From assembly GCA_020216745.1 (NCBI GenBank), contig JAIWNQ010000214.1, forward strand, positions 1 through 16,518: a stretch of DNA of 16,518 bases, in the 5' to 3' direction. The notes below the pieces were generated by a model that saw only the letters and a list, made by a program, of their open reading frames with translations, made no database searches and was not told where the DNA came from. Shown piece after piece: positions 1 to 8,302 of this stretch (position 1 is the stretch's first letter; each line of letters opens with the position of its first letter). Source of the stretch: Candidatus Hydrogenedens sp. (lineage in GTDB: Bacteria > Hydrogenedentota > Hydrogenedentia > Hydrogenedentales > Hydrogenedentaceae). Both the position numbers and the translations under genes were made by a program.

Positions 1-1069
1 GACTCCATGCAGTTGGTAGATTAGAAATTCCTGAACGTTTTCTCATCATGAAATTGCGATTTTCAGGGTCATGCACGACAAACTGGTCCCATTCACGACG
101 GGTAATGTCAAAACTTAATGTTAACTTATCATTCGGAAAACGGTAAGCAAGACCTACACCGAAAGAGGAAGGAAACGTATATTTTAACGGTCTCTTGCTG
201 TAATAAAATCCTGGCACACCAAGCCCACGAGTAATTGCCCACCACTCTTCATAATCTACATCCGCCGTGAATTTGGAATTATAAACAAAACCTATTTGCC
301 AACGCTCTCCTAATCGATACAGAGCACCCAAAGTAACGTTTGTCCCCTCAAAGTTCTTGTATTTCTTTCTTATAACAGTATGCGAAAAAGAGGCACGTGT
401 CGTTTGTCCGTTAGTTCGAAACGTTCGATATTCTTCCTGGTCCACAGTCCATTCGTTGTTACTTAGTATTGATTGGTTCCAAAGATTTAACACAAGTCCC
501 ACAGAAAGTCGGTCTGTTAATTCAAAACCAAATGCAGGAGATAATGACGCCAGTTGCCCACTTTGTTTATAGTTAACCTGCGAATGTAACCCTAAAACGT
601 TCCCTAATGCTAAAGCCGACATATCACGATAGAAAAAGTCTAATTCACGGTCAAAGTCATACTTCGCTTGATAATTCAAACTCAAAACGAGGTTCCGTCC
701 TTTAATAGTTCGACGGAAAGGATAAACAAAACTCATGTAGTTTAATTGACTAAAATCGATAGAATAATCCTCTTTAAGTTCAGGGTGTGTTGATGATTCA
801 AAATCCTCGCCGATATATTTATATGAATAAACCATTGAAAATTCTGGACGTTCCAACTGTGTTAAACCTCCAGGGTTCCATGAGGCTGAGGTGGCATCGT
901 CCGCTATTGCTATGAAGGCACCACCCATCCCAATTGCACGGGCTCCACTACCGATTACATTCGGTGACGAATTAATAGGGATACCCTGTGCACTTGCTTC
1001 TTCCAAAATACCTATTAAGCAAAATGCAAAAATAATATTACATAGTGATTGAAGGTAAACCTTTTTCAA
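1..1069 (-). CDS. FadL/OmpP1-like outer-membrane beta-barrel protein, 3' end cut by window edge
   Basis: The frame is open for 356 codons from a TTG at 1069 down to the left edge, so the C-terminus is missing. The first 28 residues form a good signal peptide: MKK, a hydrophobic stretch, and an ASA|Q cleavage site near residue 27. Residues 42-52 read GARAIGMGGAF, followed by IADDATSASWNPGGL (about 55-69). This is the N-terminal signature of the FadL/OmpP1 and PorV-like barrel families, which sit in the outer membrane and often carry hydrophobic compounds. The rest alternates aromatic and polar residues, as beta strands do (for example TLSFDITRREWDQF near the edge). The TTG start is chosen because a GGAGGG Shine-Dalgarno lies 8 nt upstream and because it alone includes the signal peptide. 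The first 32 bases overlap the end of the lipoprotein gene at 1038-3203, implying translational coupling. The transported substrate cannot be told. Confidence 0.85.
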   Translation of the reverse strand, partial: MKKVYLQSLCNIIFAFCLIGILEEASAQGIPINSSPNVIGSGARAIGMGGAFIAIADDATSASWNPGGLTQLERPEFSMVYSYKYIGEDFESSTHPELKEDYSIDFSQLNYMSFVYPFRRTIKGRNLVLSLNYQAKYDFDRELDFFYRDMSALALGNVLGLHSQVNYKQSGQLASLSPAFGFELTDRLSVGLVLNLWNQSILSNNEWTVDQEEYRTFRTNGQTTRASFSHTVIRKKYKNFEGTNVTLGALYRLGERWQIGFVYNSKFTADVDYEEWWAITRGLGVPGFYYSKRPLKYTFPSSFGVGLAYRFPNDKLTLSFDITRREWDQFVVHDPENRNFMMRKRSGISNLPTAWS

Positions 1070-3203
1070 TGGCTACGCCCTCCGAAGATTTAGATGTGTC
1101 AATAATAACCTGACCTCTCGCACTGGTCGGTGTAACACTTACAATGCGCGATTTATAAAGAACTTCATATTCTGCAGGCTGTGTTATTTCACCTGTATCC
1201 GGGTCTACCCATACAGGTGAAGCCTCATACAAAATCAATGCATAAATACCGGGGCGAACTCCATCTTGCTCAGTCCAATTAAACAAAATTTCATAGCGTT
1301 GCCCAGAAGCCCGTGAATCTACGACCTCACCTGACAAACGTGGAAAATAATCAGCCATTTGTCGGGCAAGGACATCACACTTCCCTTCAACCAAACTATC
1401 ATTATTTATATCCTCAATAAACGCATCAAAGATATTTATCACTTCTGATGTTTCTGTATTTAATAACCGTAATTTTACTTCCACCGATTGCTCACCGCGG
1501 GCAAAAAGCTCACCTACAACAAAAACCTGTGACGGTATAATTCTACCCATGTCCAATGCCCGTGTAGGGTCGGCTAAACCTGTGGATAGTTGTTGCTCAG
1601 TTAGGATATTCTGCAAATAAAGACGGTCTAAGATACTAAATCGCCCTTGCTTTCTTAATACGTCTTCTAATGTAGTGCGTAATTTACTTCCAAAACTATC
1701 CGACGGATTACGTCCACCAATTGCCAGCAAGGCGAGACTCATTTTTGTTTCATTACTTTCAACAAGCACAGGCTCTACTTTCACATCCATTTCCTTTACC
1801 GATTTTTTACCTTGTGCATCTTGTGCCTCAACGGATAATTTCATTGTTCCTGAACCTGTCTTCAATAGTTCCCCTGGCAAAGGCACACGCTTATTAAAGG
1901 CTTCCTTCGGTGCACCTGTTAATTGCGTATAAGGCTCACCATTAATAAGTAGTGCCTGAACAGGAGCCGAACTAATCACCTCGCCTGCTACACGTACCGC
2001 TCGATTATGTCGTGATGGCCGTTCTGGGTTGGGTGTTTTGATATTAATTTCAGGAACAACTTCGTCGGTTTGATTAAAAAGAGCAGTAATGAGAGCAGAG
2101 TTTAGCCCCTCTGCGGTAGCAATTTGATTTCTCGACATACCCTTGCTTTGAGCCAAACGCCACATTAATGCTGATTGCGATTGAGGCTCACCTTTAAATA
2201 TTTTTAACGCAGTACGAGTTTCATTTCCCGCTATATCTTTAGCTGTAATTATAAAAACATTTTCTCCTTCCGCAAGAGGGACAACAGAATGAAATTCCTT
2301 TTTCTGTTCCCCATTCACCTCCGCAATAATCTTGTTGTTCAAGGAAATATCTGATATTCCTGTAGCGTCAACAACAATTCCCTCCACTTCAATTTCATTC
2401 TCATTAGTCACATGTAAATCTGAAGGCTTAAAAATACCAATATTAGGACCTGTTAAGTCTACTTGTGCCGATAGCTTTATTTCCTGTTCTTTTCCTGCTA
2501 AGTCTCGTGCAACAATAGTAAAATCTTGTTTCCCCTCTTTGAGATCGATCGCCTGTTCAATGACCGCAGACGCTTCACCACGTCTAAAATACAGAGGTTG
2601 ACCATTAACAAGAACTTGTTCAAGTCCTATGTCATCAAAGCATTCAATATGTAACACATTGTTTGCTTCTTTGATAATTGTTGCCTGTCGTTTTGCCTTG
2701 CTTTTGTCCTTTGTTATTTCAGGGTCCACCTCAAGAACCTCGGCTTTAATAGTAGGGACCTGTCTATCTTGTAATTCTCCTCGTGAGATACGTTCTTTAA
2801 CAATCAAATCAAGGTAATATCGTGCTCGTTCTGTATCTACTTGCGATATGGATGTTCTAAGTAAATTCTCTGCTTCTTCTAACTGCCCTTTTTTATATAA
2901 AACAATACCTAATTCACGATTGGGGAAATATTCAACAAAGTGTAGTCCATAGGTTCGGGCTTGCCATGAATCTTGTGAACGACTTTCAAGAGCTGTTCGC
3001 AAATCACGCTCCGCTTCATCATAAAAACCACCTGCTAAATATGAACAACCACGTTCATAATAATTCCACCAACGGCCATGAAAAACTCCTGAGGTAACTC
3101 CGTATTCTTTTTCTCCTACCGTATATTTATCTGAATCCGGCGTCTGACAACCCCAGATTACCATCAGGGATAACAAAGATAATATTAATACATTTCTTTT
3201 CAC
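1038..3203 (-). CDS. Lipoprotein with TPR-like, Ig-like and CsgG-like domains
   Basis: 721 aa. Residues 1-19 are a lipoprotein signal: MKRN, a Leu-rich core, then VIWGC with the acceptor Cys at 19. The Trp in the lipobox is unusual. Residues about 45-140 look like TPR helices (YLAGGFYDEAERDLRTAL, then KKGQLEEAENLLRTSI). Two or three Ig-like/cadherin-type repeats follow (about 180-250, 252-337 and 385-478), with linkers such as ARDLAGKEQ and AKDIAGNET. Residues about 487-620 resemble CsgG/LpoB-type domains: LALLAIGGRNPSDSFGSKLR, RFSILDRLYLQNILTEQQLS, FVVGELF. The last 95 residues resemble a FlgT/CsgG-associated beta domain (RPGIYALIL, then SEGVAIEKG). CsgG relatives act in the periplasm or form outer-membrane export pores. 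Here the Ig and TPR parts suggest a scaffold role, an inference. The gene precedes and overlaps the outer-membrane barrel gene, so the two may act together. No single family covers the whole protein. Confidence 0.85.
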   Translation of the reverse strand: MKRNVLILSLLSLMVIWGCQTPDSDKYTVGEKEYGVTSGVFHGRWWNYYERGCSYLAGGFYDEAERDLRTALESRSQDSWQARTYGLHFVEYFPNRELGIVLYKKGQLEEAENLLRTSISQVDTERARYYLDLIVKERISRGELQDRQVPTIKAEVLEVDPEITKDKSKAKRQATIIKEANNVLHIECFDDIGLEQVLVNGQPLYFRRGEASAVIEQAIDLKEGKQDFTIVARDLAGKEQEIKLSAQVDLTGPNIGIFKPSDLHVTNENEIEVEGIVVDATGISDISLNNKIIAEVNGEQKKEFHSVVPLAEGENVFIITAKDIAGNETRTALKIFKGEPQSQSALMWRLAQSKGMSRNQIATAEGLNSALITALFNQTDEVVPEINIKTPNPERPSRHNRAVRVAGEVISSAPVQALLINGEPYTQLTGAPKEAFNKRVPLPGELLKTGSGTMKLSVEAQDAQGKKSVKEMDVKVEPVLVESNETKMSLALLAIGGRNPSDSFGSKLRTTLEDVLRKQGRFSILDRLYLQNILTEQQLSTGLADPTRALDMGRIIPSQVFVVGELFARGEQSVEVKLRLLNTETSEVINIFDAFIEDINNDSLVEGKCDVLARQMADYFPRLSGEVVDSRASGQRYEILFNWTEQDGVRPGIYALILYEASPVWVDPDTGEITQPAEYEVLYKSRIVSVTPTSARGQVIIDTSKSSEGVAIEKGLPSITM
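1078..1083 (-). promoter_or_regulatory. Shine-Dalgarno that fixes the TTG start of the barrel gene
   Basis: On the minus strand this reads GGAGGG, 8 nt before the TTG at 1069. It lies inside the 3' end of the upstream lipoprotein gene. It is the main reason for choosing a TTG start. Confidence 0.7.
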
Positions 3204-3447
3204 GTAACACTCCCTAATCTATCTTTATTTTTGTTTTTCGTTCCTTTATATTTATTTTACCATTTATTTAACAAAAAATGGATTATTTTTTCAGTATATT
3301 TTAATTATTCATAAAAATCAAAAATATTTTGTCCTTTATACCCATATTCTCATATCTTTTACGAAAAATTAAAACAACACAATTACTTCATTATTTTTGT
3401 TAATATTATAAACTATATTATTTTACACATTATTTTAGGGACTTTCA

Positions 3448-4395
3448 ATGAAAAGTTTATTCAGCATTTTATTTCTTCTATTACTTCAAATGATATTAAT
3501 TGCAGAAGCACAAAACGACTCCTTAAACACATCTGAATTTTCATACGGTTTTTGGCTCACATCTGTATACCCTACAGATAAGCCTAATATAGCAGGTAAA
3601 TTAATTCTTCCATCCATCACACAAGAAAATAAACCGCCAATCTGGAGGATAGCACAATGGGGTACCCAATACCCTTTGAATAGTGGAGCATTTCAACAAC
3701 AAAACGAAACGACATGGTTTATCGAAAATGAAGCAAAAAAGGTTATGCTACTGAAGAAAAACAATCATTGGGTAATCCTTCTAAACTGCAACGGAATTAC
3801 AGAATATAATGGCAAACTGCGGAAATATGGTGAACCATGGGCACATGTATTAATTGAAAAACACTTTCCTCAAGAAATAAAAATAAAAGAATACGATTTA
3901 AAGTTTGAAATAAAATTTCAAATAACTCGTTGTATGTGCGACTCTACCTTAAAAGAAAAAGTCGATCCTCATTTACATACTGCTCAAATTACAGCCTACT
4001 GGACAGTAAAAAATACAAACCCCCGTAGCCCAGACTATGAAGATTATTTTTGGTTCGGTATTCCAATTTTTGATGCTCGTTATACAATCCCACCAGAGTA
4101 TATTAGTAAAGATGTAGGTTCTGCATATACTACCAACAAATTAATTGCTGTCATTGATGGAAACCGATTTTATAAAGGAAATACAGGTGATGGAACACCT
4201 AAGATGCTCAATGTAACCTTAAATTCTTATATTGAGGAATCTCTCAATAAAGGGAAGAATCAAGGTTTCTTAAAAAATTCAAATATTGATGACCTTTCAA
4301 TCACTTCCTTCAATTTAGGGTGGGAAGTTACTGGACCTTATAACGCTGAGATAGAAATTTCACACATCTCTATGCCATGCATCCCTAAAAAATAA
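3448..4395 (+). CDS. Secreted protein of unknown function, probably beta-rich
   Basis: 315 aa. The N-terminus is a clear Sec signal peptide: MKSLFS, a long Leu/Ile core, and a likely cleavage after AEA at residue 21. The mature protein is rich in aromatic and polar residues (for example DYFWFGIPIFDARYTIPPEY and SFNLGWEVTGPYNAEIEISH), as in jelly-roll or concanavalin-like folds. I recognise no catalytic motif and name no family. Two close Cys (CMC, around residue 168) and a Cys near the C-terminus (MPCIPKK) could form disulphides. The ATG is preceded by AGGGA about 6 nt upstream. It diverges from the lipoprotein gene across 244 bases of very AT-rich DNA with no clear promoter. The next gene, also for a probable secreted protein, follows after 125 bases. 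A carbohydrate-binding role would suit that neighbour but is a guess. Confidence 0.7.
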   Translation: MKSLFSILFLLLLQMILIAEAQNDSLNTSEFSYGFWLTSVYPTDKPNIAGKLILPSITQENKPPIWRIAQWGTQYPLNSGAFQQQNETTWFIENEAKKVMLLKKNNHWVILLNCNGITEYNGKLRKYGEPWAHVLIEKHFPQEIKIKEYDLKFEIKFQITRCMCDSTLKEKVDPHLHTAQITAYWTVKNTNPRSPDYEDYFWFGIPIFDARYTIPPEYISKDVGSAYTTNKLIAVIDGNRFYKGNTGDGTPKMLNVTLNSYIEESLNKGKNQGFLKNSNIDDLSITSFNLGWEVTGPYNAEIEISHISMPCIPKK

Positions 4396-4520
4396 TATTT
4401 ATCCAACATCAAATACTATGAAGATAAAAAGTTGTTTTAACTGTATTTGTACATAAATTTTTTTAGAAATCTATAAGAGAATATAATACTAAAAAACATA
4501 ACTTTGTTGGAGGTATAAGT

Positions 4521-5639
4521 ATGCTTAATATGTTCTTGTTATCAGTTATAGGTATTTTCTCAATGGGTAATAATGCAGATGTGCGTTGGATTCATCCACT
4601 GGTCCAGACACTTGAAATTGATAGAAATGGTCCATTTGTAAATCTTGATGACAACTCCATTGGCACAATAGATATTCATGGGTTCCGTGTGAGTAAAGAT
4701 GACGGAAAAACATGGTCGGAAGCAATCCCTGTCTGCAAAGGAATAGACCCTGAAGAACCTGCCTCTTATTATCTACTTCGGACTAAGAACAACACATTAA
4801 TTTTTGTCTATCTGAACTTTATCGGCAAAAATTTCGACTGGGATGAAAAAACAAAAGAACCTGGGAAAAATAGCAAATTAGAAGTATGGGCAATTAGAAG
4901 TATTGATGGTGGTAAAACATGGATAGATAACCAATGCATACTTGAAGGATATAACACTAATTTCTTTGCATTAATACAGACTCGTTCTGGTAGGGTCATC
5001 GCACCATTTGACCACCTAACCAGCCAGCCAGGTCATTTTATTATCTGCACTGTATTTTCAGACGATGAGGGTAAAACGTGGCAAAAAAGTAATTGGATTG
5101 ATATCGGAGGACATGGTCATCATGACGGAGCATTAGAGCCTACTCTTGCAGAATTAAGCGACGGCAGGTTGCTTATGCTGATTCGCACCAGTTTAGACCA
5201 ATTCTGGCAGGCAATTTCAGAAAACGATGGAAAGTATTGGCGAATTATCCAGCCCAGTGGAATTAATGCAAGTAACTCTCCAGGATATTTACTACGATTG
5301 AACAGTGGCAGACTTGTTTTGGTCTGGAATCAACTCAACCCTGAGGGACGAGAACAAAAAAAGAGTATTATGCCTCAACATACAGAGTTTCCCTCGTCAT
5401 GGCATCGAGAGGAACTTTCCATTGCCTTCTCAGAAGACGATGGCAAAACTTGGACAAAACCTGTCGTAATAGCTCGCCAGCCTGGCGGACAATTGAGTTA
5501 TCCTTACCTGTTCGAGAGACGTCCAGGTGAACTATGGATTATTCCAGGTTTCGCATTCAAAAAAATGTGGGAGGAGCCTTTTCCACTACGACTTAAAATC
5601 GACGAACAAACGTTCCTGAACGAAATACAAAAAAGGTAA
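4521..5639 (+). CDS. Sialidase-like (BNR/Asp-box) six-bladed propeller protein
   Basis: 372 aa. Five Asp-box motifs (SxDxGxTW type) are visible: SKDDGKTW 58-65, SIDGGKTW 127-134, SDDEGKTW 180-187, SENDGKYW 233-240 (degenerate) and SEDDGKTW 304-311. They are spaced as in sialidase propellers. Residues 206-223 (EP...ELSDGRLLMLIRT) and the later PGYLLRLNSGRLVLVW and YPYLFERRPGELWI stretches match the exo-alpha-sialidase-like superfamily that includes many uncharacterised glycan-active enzymes. Glu206 and Arg222 are candidates for the conserved acidic and arginine positions. I cannot show that the full Arg triad and Tyr/Glu nucleophile pair are present, so sialic acid may not be the substrate. 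The N-terminus MLNMFLLSVIGIFSMGNNA is hydrophobic but uncharged, a weak signal peptide. A GGAGG Shine-Dalgarno lies 7 nt before the ATG, and a lone TATAAT sits at 4482-4487 without a good -35. Confidence 0.85.
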   Translation: MLNMFLLSVIGIFSMGNNADVRWIHPLVQTLEIDRNGPFVNLDDNSIGTIDIHGFRVSKDDGKTWSEAIPVCKGIDPEEPASYYLLRTKNNTLIFVYLNFIGKNFDWDEKTKEPGKNSKLEVWAIRSIDGGKTWIDNQCILEGYNTNFFALIQTRSGRVIAPFDHLTSQPGHFIICTVFSDDEGKTWQKSNWIDIGGHGHHDGALEPTLAELSDGRLLMLIRTSLDQFWQAISENDGKYWRIIQPSGINASNSPGYLLRLNSGRLVLVWNQLNPEGREQKKSIMPQHTEFPSSWHREELSIAFSEDDGKTWTKPVVIARQPGGQLSYPYLFERRPGELWIIPGFAFKKMWEEPFPLRLKIDEQTFLNEIQKR

Positions 5640-5745
5640 TTTATAAGCCACAATTTAATTACTAACACACTGGGAACACATGAATAGTTCACTTTTTAGC
5701 ACGACTAATTCCATAACATTATCTTATTTTCTCGACCATTCAAGT

Positions 5746-5774
5746 TTGAAATGTATCTGTTTTTTTGGTAAAAT
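5746..5774 (+). promoter_or_regulatory. Sigma-70-type promoter for the tRNA pair
   Basis: TTGAAA at 5746-5751, a 17-base spacer, and TAAAAT at 5769-5774. The -10 ends 14 bases before the first base of tRNA-Gly. Transcription would start at about 5781, leaving a very short leader. Spacing and position both fit a housekeeping promoter. Confidence 0.6.
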
Positions 5775-5788
5775 TAATATACAATTAA

Positions 5789-5864
<76 letters not shown>

Positions 5865-5875
5865 TTTTTTTAATA

Positions 5876-5951
5876 GGGCCGTTAGCTTAGTTGGTAGAGC
5901 AGGGGACTCTTAATCCCAAGGTCGCAGGTTCGACTCCTGCACGGCCCACCA
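5876..5951 (+). tRNA. tRNA-Lys (anticodon CTT)
   Basis: A full cloverleaf is visible. The acceptor stem GGGCCGT pairs with ACGGCCC, the D-arm is GCTT/GAGC, the anticodon loop is CTCTTAA with CTT at 5909-5911, and the T-arm is GCAGG TTCGACT CCTGC. The discriminator is A and CCA is encoded. The top pair of the anticodon stem is G-A (5902/5918), a mild irregularity. The anticodon CTT reads AAG. It lies 11 bases after tRNA-Gly with no promoter between them. Confidence 0.97.
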
Positions 5952-6075
5952 GATCAGATAACCTACCCCAGATAACCCACACATAAAATGAATAACTACT
6001 ACAGAGTTCGTATCTCGTATTCAACAAATCCCTAAAAACAGACTAATCTATTGCACATGGTTTTAATCCTAATTT

Positions 6076-6777
6076 TCAATTCTCAACCTCTTTTGGTTTA
6101 CGTTTATTCTTGTTATTACTTGCATCTTCTTTTTTACTTTTACTTTTCTGTGGATTTATGTTTTTATATTGGATGGAACACCCTAAAGCTGAGAAACCAA
6201 ACCATGCCAACTTTGACATCATATCTACATAAGAAGGCTCAAAACTTAGACCTACATGGATTATCCCGCCATATTCTAAAAACTGGACAATTGCCCAAAC
6301 TATCATTAAAGAGCCAACGGAAGCCGTAGCAACAACAACCACTACTCTTTCAGCAACAAGAGAGAGAACACCACCTACACATCCAATTAAAACCATGAGT
6401 AAGGAATAATCAATTAATCCTGTTAAAATAAAACTGATTATATAAGCACCTAAAAATCCAAGTAAAAAAACACCAACTTTATACATAAAAATAGAGATTA
6501 CAACCCCGACAAGTCCAAAAATGATAGATATAAAAAGCTGAACAACAATAGATAAAAAAGGTAATGGAGAAAGGGTATTGAGCAGTAACCATGAAGTTAG
6601 AAATAAAGTGACAAATCCACAGGCTCCAATTATAAAATAAAGAAACCTATAACCATAGAAACAACAGAGGAACCCTATAATCCATATCGCAATAAGTATC
6701 GGTAACACGGGGGATAATTGCGACATCATTATTTCCACATCAAACACGTTTTTAGACATACAAAACAAAGTGTACAT
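6076..6777 (-). CDS. Multi-pass membrane protein, DUF4203-like
   Basis: 233 aa. About seven hydrophobic segments are visible, near residues 22-41, 44-67, 75-97, 99-120, 125-142, 147-167 and 187-203. They are followed by a very basic, Lys-rich cytoplasmic-type tail (about 204-233). The GFLCCFYGYRFLYFIIGACGF stretch and the Gly-rich helices resemble the DUF4203/TM7S3-TMEM198 group of small membrane proteins, whose bacterial function is unknown. The gene starts 18 bases after the stop of the exported protein at 6796-7932 and so probably forms an operon with it. Starts at Met7 or Met17 are also possible, since the ribosome-binding site is weak. The family call is by resemblance only. Confidence 0.75.
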   Translation of the reverse strand: MYTLFCMSKNVFDVEIMMSQLSPVLPILIAIWIIGFLCCFYGYRFLYFIIGACGFVTLFLTSWLLLNTLSPLPFLSIVVQLFISIIFGLVGVVISIFMYKVGVFLLGFLGAYIISFILTGLIDYSLLMVLIGCVGGVLSLVAERVVVVVATASVGSLMIVWAIVQFLEYGGIIHVGLSFEPSYVDMMSKLAWFGFSALGCSIQYKNINPQKSKSKKEDASNNKNKRKPKEVEN

Positions 6778-6795
6778 TGTATTACCCCGAACTCC

Positions 6796-7920
6796 TTATT
6801 TTCTTGCAACAGGGGGGAGTAAATCTTCGACAAATGAAGTAAGTGTTTCTTCTATCCCTAAAAATACGGATAACACAATCAAAATAATAGTCGAAAGAAC
6901 AGTGATTATACTTAATGGACTTATTTGCAATTTGCTTATATCAAGATTACCAGAGAATAAATCTTTTAGCCATGAACCTTGTCCACCCAGGTAAACATAA
7001 TATCTTTTGCCATAGGATTCAATCACTAATATTCCTGATGCTTTATTATAGTCTCGTGGTTGAAATTGGACCTTAAAGGTAACTGTTTGTTGAGGGGGGA
7101 TCAGATACTCATGTTCCCCGACAATCCAAAACTCTGGTTCCCCAATAATCCAGATTTGCATGGGTATTTCTTTTGTCCCTATGTTCTGTGCACTAAATTC
7201 CATTTCCATTACCGTTTTCAATGATACTTTTCCAAAATTTACTAAACTGTTGACTGCAGGAGTAATAATTAGTGGTATATCTTTATCCAATGAAGGGATC
7301 TCCAGTTCTCCTTCTACAGGGTTTTCTCCTGGAGTTATCGCATACTCTACAAACAAATTAAAATCGCCTTCAGCTAATTGATATTCCTTTTTATTGGATA
7401 TTTTATCTCCATCAAGGTCTGCTGTCCCACGGAGATACAGACCTCCATTAAGATTATAATTTTTCAAATCTAACTTTATGCCAAATTCACTCAATGCACC
7501 TTGAACAAAATACTGGATAGATAGCGGTTCACCTAAGGTTATTATTGCTGCAGAAAACCGCTCTATCTCATCGCATGAAATACCATATAGCTGATAAATA
7601 GCAGTACAACGACTTCCTAAGGTGTTATCTTTTTTTATTTGTATCCAATTATAATAATATGTGGCTAATAAGAAATCATGGTTTGGAACCTTGTCATCTC
7701 TTAGAACACGGTCTAACAACCGAGCATGGGCACGGTCAGGAATTCCATTCTTATCCTCATCGAGTACATCAGGGTCTACTTCTGAATCAAATGCCTTAGT
7801 TATTTTTACAAATATTGCTTCTGCTTCTATATCTAAAACATAAGCAGGCAATGTAAAAAGTAAAAAACAAAGAACGTAAAAGAGGGTAATTTTTGATAAA
7901 TTTGTTTTGAATATAGTCAT
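6796..7920 (-). CDS. Exported protein with Ca-binding-type motifs, an ASH/HYDIN-like Ig domain and a C-terminal anchor
   Basis: 374 aa from the ATG at 7920. A GTG at 7932 would add four residues, and neither start has a clear Shine-Dalgarno. Numbers below count from the GTG. Residues 8-37 form a signal peptide or anchor. DEDKNGIPDRA (58-68) and DLDGDKISNKKEY (172-184) match the DxDxDG-type calcium loops of thrombospondin-3/dockerin-like repeats. Residues about 224-318 look like an ASH/HYDIN-type Ig domain: a VNFGKV strand, NIGTKEIPMQI, then a VTFKVQFQPRD strand and a G-I-L-V-I strand. Residues about 338-360 are a strong transmembrane helix, so the bulk would be held outside the inner membrane with a short tail. 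Two Cys (109 and 120) may pair. It is upstream of the DUF4203-like gene. The overall family is not recognised and the function is unknown. Confidence 0.75.
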   Translation of the reverse strand: MTIFKTNLSKITLFYVLCFLLFTLPAYVLDIEAEAIFVKITKAFDSEVDPDVLDEDKNGIPDRAHARLLDRVLRDDKVPNHDFLLATYYYNWIQIKKDNTLGSRCTAIYQLYGISCDEIERFSAAIITLGEPLSIQYFVQGALSEFGIKLDLKNYNLNGGLYLRGTADLDGDKISNKKEYQLAEGDFNLFVEYAITPGENPVEGELEIPSLDKDIPLIITPAVNSLVNFGKVSLKTVMEMEFSAQNIGTKEIPMQIWIIGEPEFWIVGEHEYLIPPQQTVTFKVQFQPRDYNKASGILVIESYGKRYYVYLGGQGSWLKDLFSGNLDISKLQISPLSIITVLSTIILIVLSVFLGIEETLTSFVEDLLPPVARK

Positions 7921-8006
7921 AGTTAAATTCACTTTATTAAATTTACTATTTTTATATTAGACTCGTTATCATTTAAAATAGATTTACCTTTTAAATACTT
8001 TTGGAA

Positions 8007-8023
8007 GCATTATAATACAATGC
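8007..8023 (+). promoter_or_regulatory. -10 element TATAAT inside a short inverted repeat
   Basis: A perfect TATAAT (8011-8016) lies 21 bases before the ATG of the 72-aa gene. It sits inside GCATT-N7-AATGC, a 5-base inverted repeat that could be an operator. The core TTATAA also gives a TATAAT on the other strand, facing the divergent gene that ends at 6796. No good -35 is visible on either strand. Confidence 0.35.
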
Positions 8024-8037
8024 AGAGGTAAAAGAGA

Positions 8038-8256
8038 ATGAAATACTTTAAAATATCTCAATTTGTCCCCGGAAAAGGGGATGCGTGGACATACTATGAA
8101 TGTGATGATGATGGGACTATCTTACGACAATTAACATACATTCCTACCACCAACGAAATTAATAAAGTTTCTGACCCTATTGTGAAAAAATTATATCGAC
8201 CTGATTTATTAACACTCACAGAGCAGGAAGAATTCATTTCGCTCTGGAATAAGTAG
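8038..8256 (+). CDS. Small hypothetical protein, 72 aa
   Basis: AGAGG lies 9 nt before the ATG and the gene has a perfect TATAAT upstream. The protein begins MKYFKISQFVPGKGDAWTYY and continues with a DDDG turn, suggesting a small beta-sheet domain followed by a helical C-terminus (LTEQEEFISLWNK). There is no signal peptide and no Cys except one. The start resembles small immunity-like or DUF6881-type proteins, but I do not make that assignment. It lies 46 bases before the PHP gene in the same direction and may share its transcript. Confidence 0.65.
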   Translation: MKYFKISQFVPGKGDAWTYYECDDDGTILRQLTYIPTTNEINKVSDPIVKKLYRPDLLTLTEQEEFISLWNK

Positions 8257-8302
8257 TTCTAAAATATTTACTATGATGGACCCTTAGAAGGAGCCCTACG
8301 AG

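Noticed and set aside
357..572. Plus-strand ORF of 71 aa near the left edge
   Set aside because: It lies opposite the outer-membrane barrel gene, which is open over the full stretch with clear family motifs.
5876..5951. Tandem tRNAs as an attachment site for an integrated element
   Set aside because: No integrase gene and no repeated copy of a tRNA 3' end are visible in the window.
5955..5977. Short direct repeat CAGATAACC twice, 14 bases apart, after the tRNAs
   Set aside because: Only two short copies, with no link to an element or gene.
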